Shown here piece by piece: positions 1-6,542 of a stretch of DNA of 11,045 nt. Both the position numbers and the translations under genes were made by a program. Each line of letters begins with the position of its first letter. Positions within the stretch are counted from its first letter, which is position 1. The notes under the pieces were generated by a model. It was not told the origin of the DNA. It saw only the letters and a list, made by a program, of their open reading frames with translations, and did not search any database. This DNA is from an uncultured Clostridia bacterium (GTDB taxonomy: Bacteria; Bacillota; Clostridia; TANB77; CAG-508): positions 1 through 11,045 of the forward strand of contig CALXNI010000147.1 in the NCBI GenBank assembly GCA_944389715.1, written 5' to 3'.

Positions 1-104
1 TAAATTTTCCGCTAGAATTGCTAAAACACGTATTGAGCCGAGGAGCTGAATAAATTTATGTTTTTAACAGATTATAATTCATATTTTAGTAATTTCTTTG
101 GAGA
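1..104. other. Non-coding left edge, no assignable gene
   Basis: No gene can be supported here. Two forward frames are open from the window edge. One stops at 47-49 (last residues ...TRIEPRS) and the other at 51-53 (last residues ...VLSRGAE). Either could be the tail of a gene outside the window, but both are too short to judge. The stretch 1-58 begins with TAAATTT and ends with AAATTTA, so it could also be the edge of a repeat. Positions 59-104 are plain AT-rich DNA. Confidence 0.3.
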
Positions 105-128
105 GCGGGCGATTAAAATCGCCCCTAT
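105..128. repeat. GC-rich palindromic repeat (REP-like), isolated copy
   Basis: GGGCGATT and AATCGCCC form a perfect 8-bp stem around AA, followed by CCTATA. The 23 bases at 105-127 are identical to 8130-8152, where the same palindrome sits inside a cluster of related elements. It is strikingly GC-rich against its AT-rich surroundings. The form matches short dispersed palindromic repeats of Bacillota genomes. No function is visible, and there is no T-tract that would make it a classical terminator. Confidence 0.75.
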
Positions 129-206
129 ATTTTCTCTACAAATTTATATTTTAGGCTGAACGATAACCAAATAAAGATAAAATAATAAATTATAAAATAA
201 ATTCTA

Positions 207-237
207 TTGATTATTTTTGCTTTATAATGTATATTAT
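207..237 (+). promoter_or_regulatory. Weak candidate sigma-A promoter for the acyl-CoA synthetase gene
   Basis: TTGATT (207-212) and TATTAT (232-237) are 19 bp apart. A better -10 match, TATAAT at 223-228, overlaps but lacks a good -35 at 16-18 bp. Either would give a short leader before the ribosome binding site AGGAGG at 247-252. AT-rich DNA produces such matches by chance, so the assignment is tentative. Confidence 0.35.
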
Positions 238-258
238 ACTTAAATAAGGAGGTAAAAT

Positions 259-1980
259 ATGGAAAGAAAAGAGGATATTTTAAAAACAAAATATTTTAAA
301 GTTCACACAATCACAGATTTAAAGGATTTAGTTTATCAATCTGCTGAGAGATATAAAAATAGAAATGCATTTAAACTAAAAGATAAAAATGGAAAAATAT
401 ATGGTGTTAAATATACTAAATTTAAAGATGATGTAGAAGCAATAGGTACTTCTTTAATTGATTTAGGTTTAAGCAATGAAAGTATTGCAATAATAGGTAA
501 GAATAGCTATTCATGGATAAGCTCATATTTTGCAGCTTCTATAATAGGAATAGTAGTACCTATTGATAAAGAACTACATGTAGATGATATGATAAATTTT
601 ATAAATATTTCTAATGCTAAAGCTGTAATTAGTGATGAAAAATATATAAAAAATATTATAGATAATAAAGAAAAATTAAAAAATGATATTATTTTTATAA
701 ATATGGATAATACAAAAATTGATAATAAGGTTGTTGATTTTAATGAAATTGTTAACCAAGGTTTAATAAAAGTTAAAAATGGAAATGATTCTTTTAAGAA
801 TATTAAAATAAATCCAGATGACATGCATATTTTATTGTTTACTTCTGGAACAACTGGAAATGCAAAGGGTATTTGTCTTTCTCATAAAAATATTTGCTCA
901 AATGTAATGTCTGTTGCTCAAATTGTAAAAGTAGATAAATCCACTATTGTTTTATCTATTTTACCTGTCCATCACACATATGAATGTACTTTAGGTCATG
1001 TTTTGCCAATATATGGTGGTGGTACAATTACATATTGCGATGGTTTGAGATATATTAGTAAAAATATAAATGAATATAAGCCATCTTTTGTAATATGTGT
1101 TCCCTTATTATTAGAAAATATACATAAAAAAATTGTTAAAACTTTGCAAAAATCTTTACCTGAAAAATATTTCAATACCGATAAACATTTTATGGATAAT
1201 ATGCCTGCACCTTTAAGGTTTATTGTTAAAAAGAAAATTAAAAAATCACTTGGAGGAAATATAAAAACATTTATAGTAGGAGCTGCTGCAATTAATCCAA
1301 GTATAATTGAATCCTTCTATAAATTTGGATTTAAAGCCTTACAGGGATATGGATTAACTGAATGTTCTCCATTAGTTGCAGGTAATAACGATATGTTTTA
1401 TAAAGCTGATTCAGTTGGTCTTCCTATACCAAATGTAGAATATAAAATAAATAATCCTGATAGCCAAGGAAATGGTGAGATTATTGTAAAAGGCCCAAAT
1501 GTAATGCTTGGATATTTTAATGATCCAGAAGGTACTGATAACGTTTTTAAAAAAGGTTGGTTTTATACTGGAGATTTAGGATATATCGATAATGACGGTT
1601 TCTTATATATTACAGGAAGATGTAAAAGTGTTATCGTAACACAAAATGGAAAAAACATTTACCCAGAAGAAATTGAATATTACCTTAATGAAAATCCTTT
1701 AATACAAGAATGTATAGTTATTGGTGTAAATTATGAAAATGATAGAGAAACATATGTAAATGCTAAAATATTACCTAATATAGAGGCTTTTAAAGAATAT
1801 TTAAATAAAGAAGATATAAAAGATAGTGATATAAATAAAGAAATTAAAAAAATTATTTCTGATGTTAATAAAAAATTACCTAATTATAAACATATTAAGA
1901 ATTTTAAAATTGTAAAAGAACCTTTAGAAAAAACTACTACTCAAAAAATAAAAAGATTTGGTAACAATTTAAGTATGTAA
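259..1980 (+). CDS. AMP-forming long-chain acyl-CoA synthetase (FadD-like)
   Basis: This is an ANL-superfamily adenylating enzyme of 573 aa. The family activates a carboxylate with ATP to an acyl-AMP and then transfers it to CoA. Visible motifs are the P-loop-like TSGTTGNAKG (residues 195-204), GYGLTE (363-368) of the adenylate pocket, TGDLG (437-441) with the ribose-binding Asp439, Arg454 of the hinge region, and Lys563 in TTQKIKR, the usual catalytic Lys near the C-terminus. All core motifs are intact and the length suits bacterial long-chain acyl-CoA ligases. No signal peptide or membrane segment is seen. The start is fixed by AGGAGG at 247-252, six bases before the ATG. It stands alone on its strand, so its role could be recycling of exogenous fatty acid or beta-oxidation. 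The substrate cannot be read from sequence, and an aryl or other acyl acid is possible. Confidence 0.9.
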   Translation: MERKEDILKTKYFKVHTITDLKDLVYQSAERYKNRNAFKLKDKNGKIYGVKYTKFKDDVEAIGTSLIDLGLSNESIAIIGKNSYSWISSYFAASIIGIVVPIDKELHVDDMINFINISNAKAVISDEKYIKNIIDNKEKLKNDIIFINMDNTKIDNKVVDFNEIVNQGLIKVKNGNDSFKNIKINPDDMHILLFTSGTTGNAKGICLSHKNICSNVMSVAQIVKVDKSTIVLSILPVHHTYECTLGHVLPIYGGGTITYCDGLRYISKNINEYKPSFVICVPLLLENIHKKIVKTLQKSLPEKYFNTDKHFMDNMPAPLRFIVKKKIKKSLGGNIKTFIVGAAAINPSIIESFYKFGFKALQGYGLTECSPLVAGNNDMFYKADSVGLPIPNVEYKINNPDSQGNGEIIVKGPNVMLGYFNDPEGTDNVFKKGWFYTGDLGYIDNDGFLYITGRCKSVIVTQNGKNIYPEEIEYYLNENPLIQECIVIGVNYENDRETYVNAKILPNIEAFKEYLNKEDIKDSDINKEIKKIISDVNKKLPNYKHIKNFKIVKEPLEKTTTQKIKRFGNNLSM

Positions 1981-1990
1981 GATAATAAAG

Positions 1991-2037
1991 GGGACATCCC
2001 TAGAATTCCCATTTAAATGGGAATTCTAGGCAGTCCC
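1991..2037. terminator. Long palindrome between convergent genes, probable bidirectional terminator or REP-like element
   Basis: Positions 1999-2030 are a perfect 32-bp palindrome, with 16-nt arms starting CCTAGAATTCCC. GGGAC (1991-1995) and GTCCC (2033-2037) add an outer stem across a small internal loop. It fills the gap between the converging acyl-CoA synthetase and DUF1292 genes and touches the latter's TAG stop (2037-2039). There is no clean T-tract on the plus side; the minus-strand reading continues into CCCCTTTATTATC. Position argues for a terminator. The GGGAC/GTCCC ends also fit a dispersed palindromic repeat. Confidence 0.65.
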
Positions 2038-2360
2038 TATTCTTCTTCGTCTATAAAATTAAATTCATCTTTGAATTTTTCTTTAAATATTGCAAATACT
2101 GTATTTAATACTTCTTCGTCGTCTACACTTACATATGATTCTTCTTCGTCTGAATCTGTATCTTCAACTTTTAATATTACTACTTCTTCTGAATCCTCAT
2201 CTTCTTCAACTGGTAATAATATAACATATTCTTCATTTTCATATTCTATTAAATCTAAAAATTCAAATTTTACTTCTTTTCCATCCTCATCATTTAATAC
2301 TATAATATTATCTAGCTCTTCTCCTAGTTCTTCCTCCATATTATTATTTTCAAAATCCAT
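2037..2360 (-). CDS. DUF1292 family (YrzB-like) acidic protein
   Basis: This is a small, very acidic protein of 107 aa from the chosen start, recognised as DUF1292. It has the family's pattern of DNIIVLNDEDGKEV near the N-terminus, then FEFLDLIEYENEEYVILLP, and an acidic C-terminal half ending in FNFIDEEE. The biochemical function of the family is unknown. In Bacillota it typically lies just after ireB and ruvX, as here. A longer reading starts at a GTG at 2381, but that codon precedes the ribosome binding site AAAGGAGA (2371-2378), so the ATG at 2358-2360 is preferred despite an 11-base spacing. The 95-bp gap from ruvX holds a possible promoter of its own. Confidence 0.85.
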   Translation of the reverse strand: MDFENNNMEEELGEELDNIIVLNDEDGKEVKFEFLDLIEYENEEYVILLPVEEDEDSEEVVILKVEDTDSDEEESYVSVDDEEVLNTVFAIFKEKFKDEFNFIDEEE

Positions 2361-2370
2361 TATTCTTTTG

Positions 2371-2378
2371 TCTCCTTT
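2371..2378 (-). promoter_or_regulatory. Ribosome binding site deciding the DUF1292 start
   Basis: AAAGGAGA on the minus strand lies inside the longer GTG-initiated open frame, just after the GTG at 2379-2381. It can only serve the ATG at 2358-2360, which shortens the protein from 114 to 107 aa. Confidence 0.7.
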
Positions 2379-2420
2379 CACTATTTTATTATTTATTTTA
2401 TATTTTTTAATGTTAATATC

Positions 2421-2449
2421 TTTATATCATATATAAGTATATTTTGCAA
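2421..2449 (-). promoter_or_regulatory. Candidate sigma-A promoter for the DUF1292 gene
   Basis: On the minus strand TTGCAA (2444-2449) and TATAAA (2421-2426) are exactly 17 bp apart, in the gap between ruvX and the DUF1292 gene. Transcription would start near 2414. The region is nearly pure AT, so chance is a real concern. If true, the DUF1292 gene is transcribed both from the operon and separately. Confidence 0.4.
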
Positions 2450-2455
2450 TATAGC

Positions 2456-2879
2456 TTATACTTGTTTTTCTTTATTCATATATGTTTCTAATATATATAC
2501 TGCGGATATAGTATCAACTAATCCGGCGTTTTTTCTTTTTATTAATTAATAAATCATTCATAGTTTTATGGGCTTGTATTGTCGTTAGTCTTTCATCAAT
2601 TGTAGTTATGTTTATTTTATTATATTTGCATTTTAATTTATGAATAAATTTCTCAGTTGCAACTGCTCTTGTAGCCTTATCCCCATTTAAAAGGATAGGC
2701 ATTCCTACTACTATTGTGCCGATATCAAATTCTTTTATAATTTCATCAAGTCTAGCTAATAGCTTTTTATCATTGCCATTATAATTTATTGTTTCTAACC
2801 CTTGTGCAGTTATTTTTAATTCATCTGATAATGCTACTCCTACTCTAACTTCTCCATAATCAATTCCCATTATTCTCAT
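2456..2879 (-). CDS. ruvX: RuvX/YqgF Holliday-junction resolvase family protein, frameshifted near the C-terminus
   Basis: RuvX (YqgF, YrrK) is an RNase H-fold nuclease implicated in Holliday junction resolution and 16S rRNA maturation. Seen here: MGIDYG with Asp7, IVVGMPILLNG, and DERLTT (Asp95, Glu96). The uninterrupted frame stops at 2514 after 121 aa, ending in a Lys/Arg run. In the +1 frame past the A-tract (minus strand of 2529-2534) the sequence reads AGLVDTISAVYILETYMNKE and stops at 2456, exactly the expected RuvX tail. Dropping one A restores 140 aa, the family's normal length, and returns the conserved C-terminal Asp (about residue 122). The cause may be an assembly error, a real mutation, or slippage at A5-G-A6. 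The ATG begins one base after the ireB stop, so translation is probably coupled. The identity is secure; whether the gene is intact is open. Confidence 0.88.
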
Positions 2880-2880
2880 A

Positions 2881-3135
2881 CTATTCTTCTAACCCTATAT
2901 AATTTTTTACCATTTTTTCTAGTAGCTCATCTCTTTCTATCATTCTTATTAAGTTTCTAGCATTTTTATGGCTTGTAATATATGTTGGGTCTCCTGATAA
3001 TATATATCCAACTATTTGATTAACGGGATTATACCCCTTTTCATCTAAAGCTTCATATACCTCTTTTAATATGTCTTTTGCTTTAACATTTTTATCTCTT
3101 TCAACTTTAAAATTCATAGTTTTATCACTTATCAT
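2881..3135 (-). CDS. ireB: IreB family regulatory phosphoprotein
   Basis: This is an 84-aa protein of the IreB family (DUF965, YrzL in Bacillus). The core is unmistakable: EVYEALDEKGYNPVNQIVGY, then LSGDPTYITSHKNARNLIR and a C-terminal helix ERDELLEKMVKNYI. In Enterococcus faecalis IreB is phosphorylated by the PASTA-type Ser/Thr kinase IreK and affects cephalosporin resistance. Other members are mostly uncharacterised. Its N-terminal region (MISDKTMNFKVERD) has Ser3 and Thr6, but which residue is phosphorylated cannot be read here. The ribosome binding site AGGGAGG (3143-3149) overlaps the upstream gene's TAG stop and is 7 bases from the ATG. ruvX follows after one base. No kinase or phosphatase partner gene is in the window. 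Confidence 0.93.
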   Translation of the reverse strand: MISDKTMNFKVERDKNVKAKDILKEVYEALDEKGYNPVNQIVGYILSGDPTYITSHKNARNLIRMIERDELLEKMVKNYIGLEE

Positions 3136-3147
3136 TTAAAAACCTCC

Positions 3148-4254
3148 CTAAATACAATTAATATTACTTTCGTTTTCATCACAGTCATCTAAGTATTCTT
3201 CAAGCTTTTTTGTAACCTCCTCTAGTCCTGTTCCTTTATAATATGTTGCAAGCACAAAGTTGGTTATTGCAGAAGCAACTTCTTGTTTCTTCTTATTTTT
3301 AGTTTTAGTTTTTTCTTCTTTTAATATTTGTATATTTTCAATTTCTTCTTTCATTGATTTTATAAATATTTCTACTCCTTCTAAATCAACTCCAGAAAAA
3401 GCTATTGCAAATTTAGGCCCCATATATCTTACAAATATATATTGTGAAGATATACTTCTTTTTACAACATTACTGATATTAACAATCAATTCTGTACCTA
3501 TATTTCTTCCAAATTTTTCATTTACTTGTTCTATGTTCATAATTTTAAACATACAAATAGTAGATTGATCATATTTATCTATTATTCTTTTCCCTTTTCC
3601 ATATAAATATTCTGCTGAATTTAATCCAGTATTTTTATCAACCCTATAAATATTTTCTATTGTATTTTGATAAGATACTGTTTTTAATACTGCAACTATA
3701 TTTTCTCTTACAACTCCAAGCACGCTTGTATCTGTGTTATCAAAAGCATGAGCATCACTGCTCTCTATAATCCAATATCCAATATACACATTATCTATAT
3801 ATAAAGGAAAAAACATTGCAGACTTTGCTCTTCCCATTTCCATTTTTTGATAACTAAGCTTTTCATTAGGCCCATTAACAGTAACATATTTTGGTGTTGC
3901 TGTCATTATACTATCTTTAAACATTTCTTCAGTTTGTAAATTTCTCATAGTGTCCCAATGTTTCTCATCTACATTAGTTGCCTTTATAACATACTCTGCT
4001 CCGTTGAATACTACAATTGTAGAATATTTTATTGCAAATTTTTCTATCAATATATCATTTATGATTTCTAGCTTGTTATCAACTGAAGAGTCCTTTCCTA
4101 TTGTATCTAAAAACTCTTGTAAAACATTTAAATTTGATATCCTATCATTAATGTTACTAAAAGTTTTTATTTTTTTATATATTGAAAGATTATATACTAT
4201 TAACCCTATTATGATAAATACTAAAACGAATATTACTATTAAAAACGGATCCAA
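3148..4254 (-). CDS. Membrane-anchored GAF protein with degenerate GGDEF domain
   Basis: This 368-aa protein has one N-terminal membrane segment (about residues 4-22), a short linker helix, a GAF-like sensory region (about 45-200) and a diguanylate-cyclase-like domain (about 203-355). The GGDEF domain is recognisable from DKNTGLNSAEYL (Thr209-Gly210-Leu211) and RYMGPKFAIAF. The signature GG(D/E)EF has become MGPKF (residues 278-282), losing both metal-binding acidic residues, so cyclase activity is very unlikely. A basic insert (KEEKTKTKNKKKQE) precedes the last strand and helix. A role as a ligand or protein sensor at the membrane is inferred. The start is TTG, justified by the ribosome binding site at 4258-4265 and by the need to keep the membrane segment. 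It sits 16 bases after the AT-hook ATPase-like gene and 12 before ireB, so it is probably in one operon with both. Confidence 0.75.
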   Translation of the reverse strand: MDPFLIVIFVLVFIIIGLIVYNLSIYKKIKTFSNINDRISNLNVLQEFLDTIGKDSSVDNKLEIINDILIEKFAIKYSTIVVFNGAEYVIKATNVDEKHWDTMRNLQTEEMFKDSIMTATPKYVTVNGPNEKLSYQKMEMGRAKSAMFFPLYIDNVYIGYWIIESSDAHAFDNTDTSVLGVVRENIVAVLKTVSYQNTIENIYRVDKNTGLNSAEYLYGKGKRIIDKYDQSTICMFKIMNIEQVNEKFGRNIGTELIVNISNVVKRSISSQYIFVRYMGPKFAIAFSGVDLEGVEIFIKSMKEEIENIQILKEEKTKTKNKKKQEVASAITNFVLATYYKGTGLEEVTKKLEEYLDDCDENESNINCI

Positions 4255-4257
4255 GTT

Positions 4258-4265
4258 ATCACCTC
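4258..4265 (-). promoter_or_regulatory. Strong ribosome binding site supporting a TTG start
   Basis: GAGGTGAT on the minus strand, with GAGG seven bases before TTG at 4252-4254. No ATG or GTG in frame would keep the N-terminal membrane segment, so TTG initiation is well supported. Confidence 0.75.
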
Positions 4266-4270
4266 TTATT

Positions 4271-6538
4271 CTACATCTTATTAATATTTCTTCTCATTTT
4301 ATTTAAAGTGTTATTCATTTCATTAGAAAAATTATCTTTATATTTATCTCCTCGAGGTGAATATGTCTGCTTATTAAGTAGCGGATATATCATATTTCCC
4401 AATTCATTTAATGCAGATATAAATGATTTTGTATATCCATTTAATGATATTGAACATGTTATCAAAGAGTCTAAATATTTAATATAATTAGGTAATTCAA
4501 ATGGTATTACACAATAATTTATTGTATCCCTATCAAATAGTTCTTTCATATAAGTCATAGAAGGATCATTATATCTTGATATTCCTCCAATTAATGTTTT
4601 TATTGGTACACTTTTTATATTTACTCCTTTATTAATAACTACTCTAAGTTTTTCTTGTTTTAATATACCTTTTGATTGCAAGTTCCTTAAAAAAGCTGTT
4701 AGTGGTTGTATTGTTAAAACATCCATACTCTGAACTAAATAAATCTCTTGTGAAGCTGCAAAATATTCCATAGGTGTATCAAAATCACAATCAATTAAAA
4801 CTACTGAATAATTTTTTATAAGAGTTCCTAATATAGAATCTAAATCACTATAGTCGCTATCATCTTCTGGTACAGAGGTAAATACCGATAAATTTTTATT
4901 TACTTTAATTCCCTCAGCTACACCACTTCTTAGTTTATATATACAATCTTTTGCTGTTTGTATTAATTTGTCTTCACTATTTGTATATATATAATATGCA
5001 TTTCTAGTTTTTGTCATATCAAGTATTGCTGTTTGTATTCCCCTAGATGCCAATAAATGTGCTACATTATTTACTATAAATGATGTTCCATTTTTTGTAG
5101 TACCTACAAAACTCACTATTTTTTTATCTTTTGTAATTAAAGTATTAAAATCATAAGATATAGGCTTATATTGTGTTTCTGTTATTTCATTATTACTTCT
5201 TGCATAATTATAGCTACCTATATTATTTGTATCATCTGATTCTTCTGAGTCAAGATCAAATAAATTTATTTCTTCTTGCTCTTCCTCATTGCTAGATTGA
5301 ATATTTTTATTATCAATCTCAAATACATTTATATCTTCTTGCTCATTTCCATTTGTTTCTATTTTTTGGTCTACATTATCTGTTTCTACTTCGTCCAAAT
5401 TAAATAAATCTACTAGATCTTCTTTTTCTTCTGTCTGTATTTGCTCTGCAGGTGGATTTTTTCTAGGTCTGCCTCTTCCCCTTTTTGGTGTTTCTATTTT
5501 TTGCTCTCCTTCAGGAACAACTTTTTTAGGTCTGCCTCTTCCTCTTTTTGGTGTTTCTATAACTTCTGGTATTTCGTCTACTTTAATATCATCCATATCA
5601 TCTTCAACAAAGGTCTCTTGCATAACATTAGTTGTTGCTTCTATTTTTGGTTTTTCTTGTTTTATAAGTCTTTTTACTTGTGATTTATTTACCCCAGATG
5701 GTATTATAATAGGTTTTGTTATATTAGGTTTGTTAGTCTCGTCTTTTATCATTTCAACTTTAAGGGGTTCCTGTCTTTTTGTTTCTTCTACTTTTCTTGT
5801 ACTATATTGATTAAATCTTGGCTTTTCTTTATTACTTCCACCAGTGTAATCTACAAGTTCCTGATATTTTGGAGATCTTTCTTCTAAAACAGCTTTTACT
5901 CCCATAGGAAGATAACGAATTATAATTTTTAATTGGGCATCAGTATATTGAGAAACGATATTATTAAAGCTGTCTACATATTTGTCTTCATTTTTACCTA
6001 GTCTTTTATAATGAGCCAAAATGTTTTGTACTTCTGTTTCACTAACACTGTCTTCGCTTTCAACTTGGTAATTTACATTTTCTGCTTCTATCTTGTAATA
6101 TATTTTTGCTTCTTTTTTTGTTCTAGGTTTATTAATTAAATTACAAACTTCATCTATACTTCTATCTTGACCTACTATAGCATTATATATTCCTATGCCA
6201 AATAGTTTAATTAACATCTCATCTGATTTACTTCTTCTATCTGTACAAATAAGTATAATGTCTGTATCATTACCTTCTGCATCTGTAGCTTCATCACTTA
6301 TGTTATCTAATTTTTCAAATAAAAATTTATCTATTGTATCATAATTATTATTAGCAAATGGTTCTAAATCTTCACTTATTACCACTCTATCATAAGTTTT
6401 ATCTTTTTGTAATTCTTTTAAAATTGCATTAAAGTAATATACATTTTTATATGATAATATCTCTTTATATTCTTTTTGATATTTTTTTACTATTGCATCA
6501 GAAATCTCATCATTATTAACTGCAAATAAAACTTTCAT
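4271..6538 (-). CDS. Receiver-like / AT-hook / ParA-type (TadZ/CpaE-like) fusion protein
   Basis: This is a 755-aa multidomain protein. Residues 1 to about 150 form an alpha/beta domain resembling an atypical response receiver (MKVLFAVNNDE..., YDRVVISEDL, IILICTDRRS). A helical region follows (about 165-230), then a long low-complexity linker with two AT-hooks, KRGRGRPKK (331-339) and KRGRGRPRK (352-360), and three acidic LFxLD-like repeats (Phe379, Phe406, Phe427). The C-terminal part (about 470-735) is ParA/MinD-like: VSFVGTTKNGTSF in the Walker A position (479-486) and VVLIDCDFD in the Walker B region (Asp583). The Walker A Lys is missing. A receiver-like plus ParA-like order is that of TadZ/CpaE pilus-assembly localisation proteins; AT-hooks are not usual there. 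Family assignment is inference. GGAGGGG (6547-6553) lies inside the end of the preceding gene, 8 bases before this ATG, so translation is probably coupled. Confidence 0.7.
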   Translation of the reverse strand: MKVLFAVNNDEISDAIVKKYQKEYKEILSYKNVYYFNAILKELQKDKTYDRVVISEDLEPFANNNYDTIDKFLFEKLDNISDEATDAEGNDTDIILICTDRRSKSDEMLIKLFGIGIYNAIVGQDRSIDEVCNLINKPRTKKEAKIYYKIEAENVNYQVESEDSVSETEVQNILAHYKRLGKNEDKYVDSFNNIVSQYTDAQLKIIIRYLPMGVKAVLEERSPKYQELVDYTGGSNKEKPRFNQYSTRKVEETKRQEPLKVEMIKDETNKPNITKPIIIPSGVNKSQVKRLIKQEKPKIEATTNVMQETFVEDDMDDIKVDEIPEVIETPKRGRGRPKKVVPEGEQKIETPKRGRGRPRKNPPAEQIQTEEKEDLVDLFNLDEVETDNVDQKIETNGNEQEDINVFEIDNKNIQSSNEEEQEEINLFDLDSEESDDTNNIGSYNYARSNNEITETQYKPISYDFNTLITKDKKIVSFVGTTKNGTSFIVNNVAHLLASRGIQTAILDMTKTRNAYYIYTNSEDKLIQTAKDCIYKLRSGVAEGIKVNKNLSVFTSVPEDDSDYSDLDSILGTLIKNYSVVLIDCDFDTPMEYFAASQEIYLVQSMDVLTIQPLTAFLRNLQSKGILKQEKLRVVINKGVNIKSVPIKTLIGGISRYNDPSMTYMKELFDRDTINYCVIPFELPNYIKYLDSLITCSISLNGYTKSFISALNELGNMIYPLLNKQTYSPRGDKYKDNFSNEMNNTLNKMRRNINKM
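5465..5560 (-). repeat. Tandem 63-bp-spaced repeat encoding the two AT-hooks
   Basis: Positions 5465-5497 and 5528-5560 match at 32 of 33 bases, offset by exactly 63 bp (21 codons). The single difference is a synonymous Arg codon (AGG against AGA). Each unit encodes ETPKRGRGRPxK. The near identity points to a recent duplication or to continuing copy-number change of the hook module. Confidence 0.8.
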
Positions 6539-6542
6539 GCTT

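Noticed and set aside
2017..2436. 139-aa Ser-rich open frame on the plus strand
   Set aside because: It is the antisense of the acidic DUF1292 gene (Glu/Asp codons read as Ser), starts inside the palindrome and has no ribosome binding site.
2514..2879. RuvX as a naturally shorter 121-aa protein
   Set aside because: The family's conserved C-terminal segment is present right downstream in another frame, so truncation by frameshift is the better reading.
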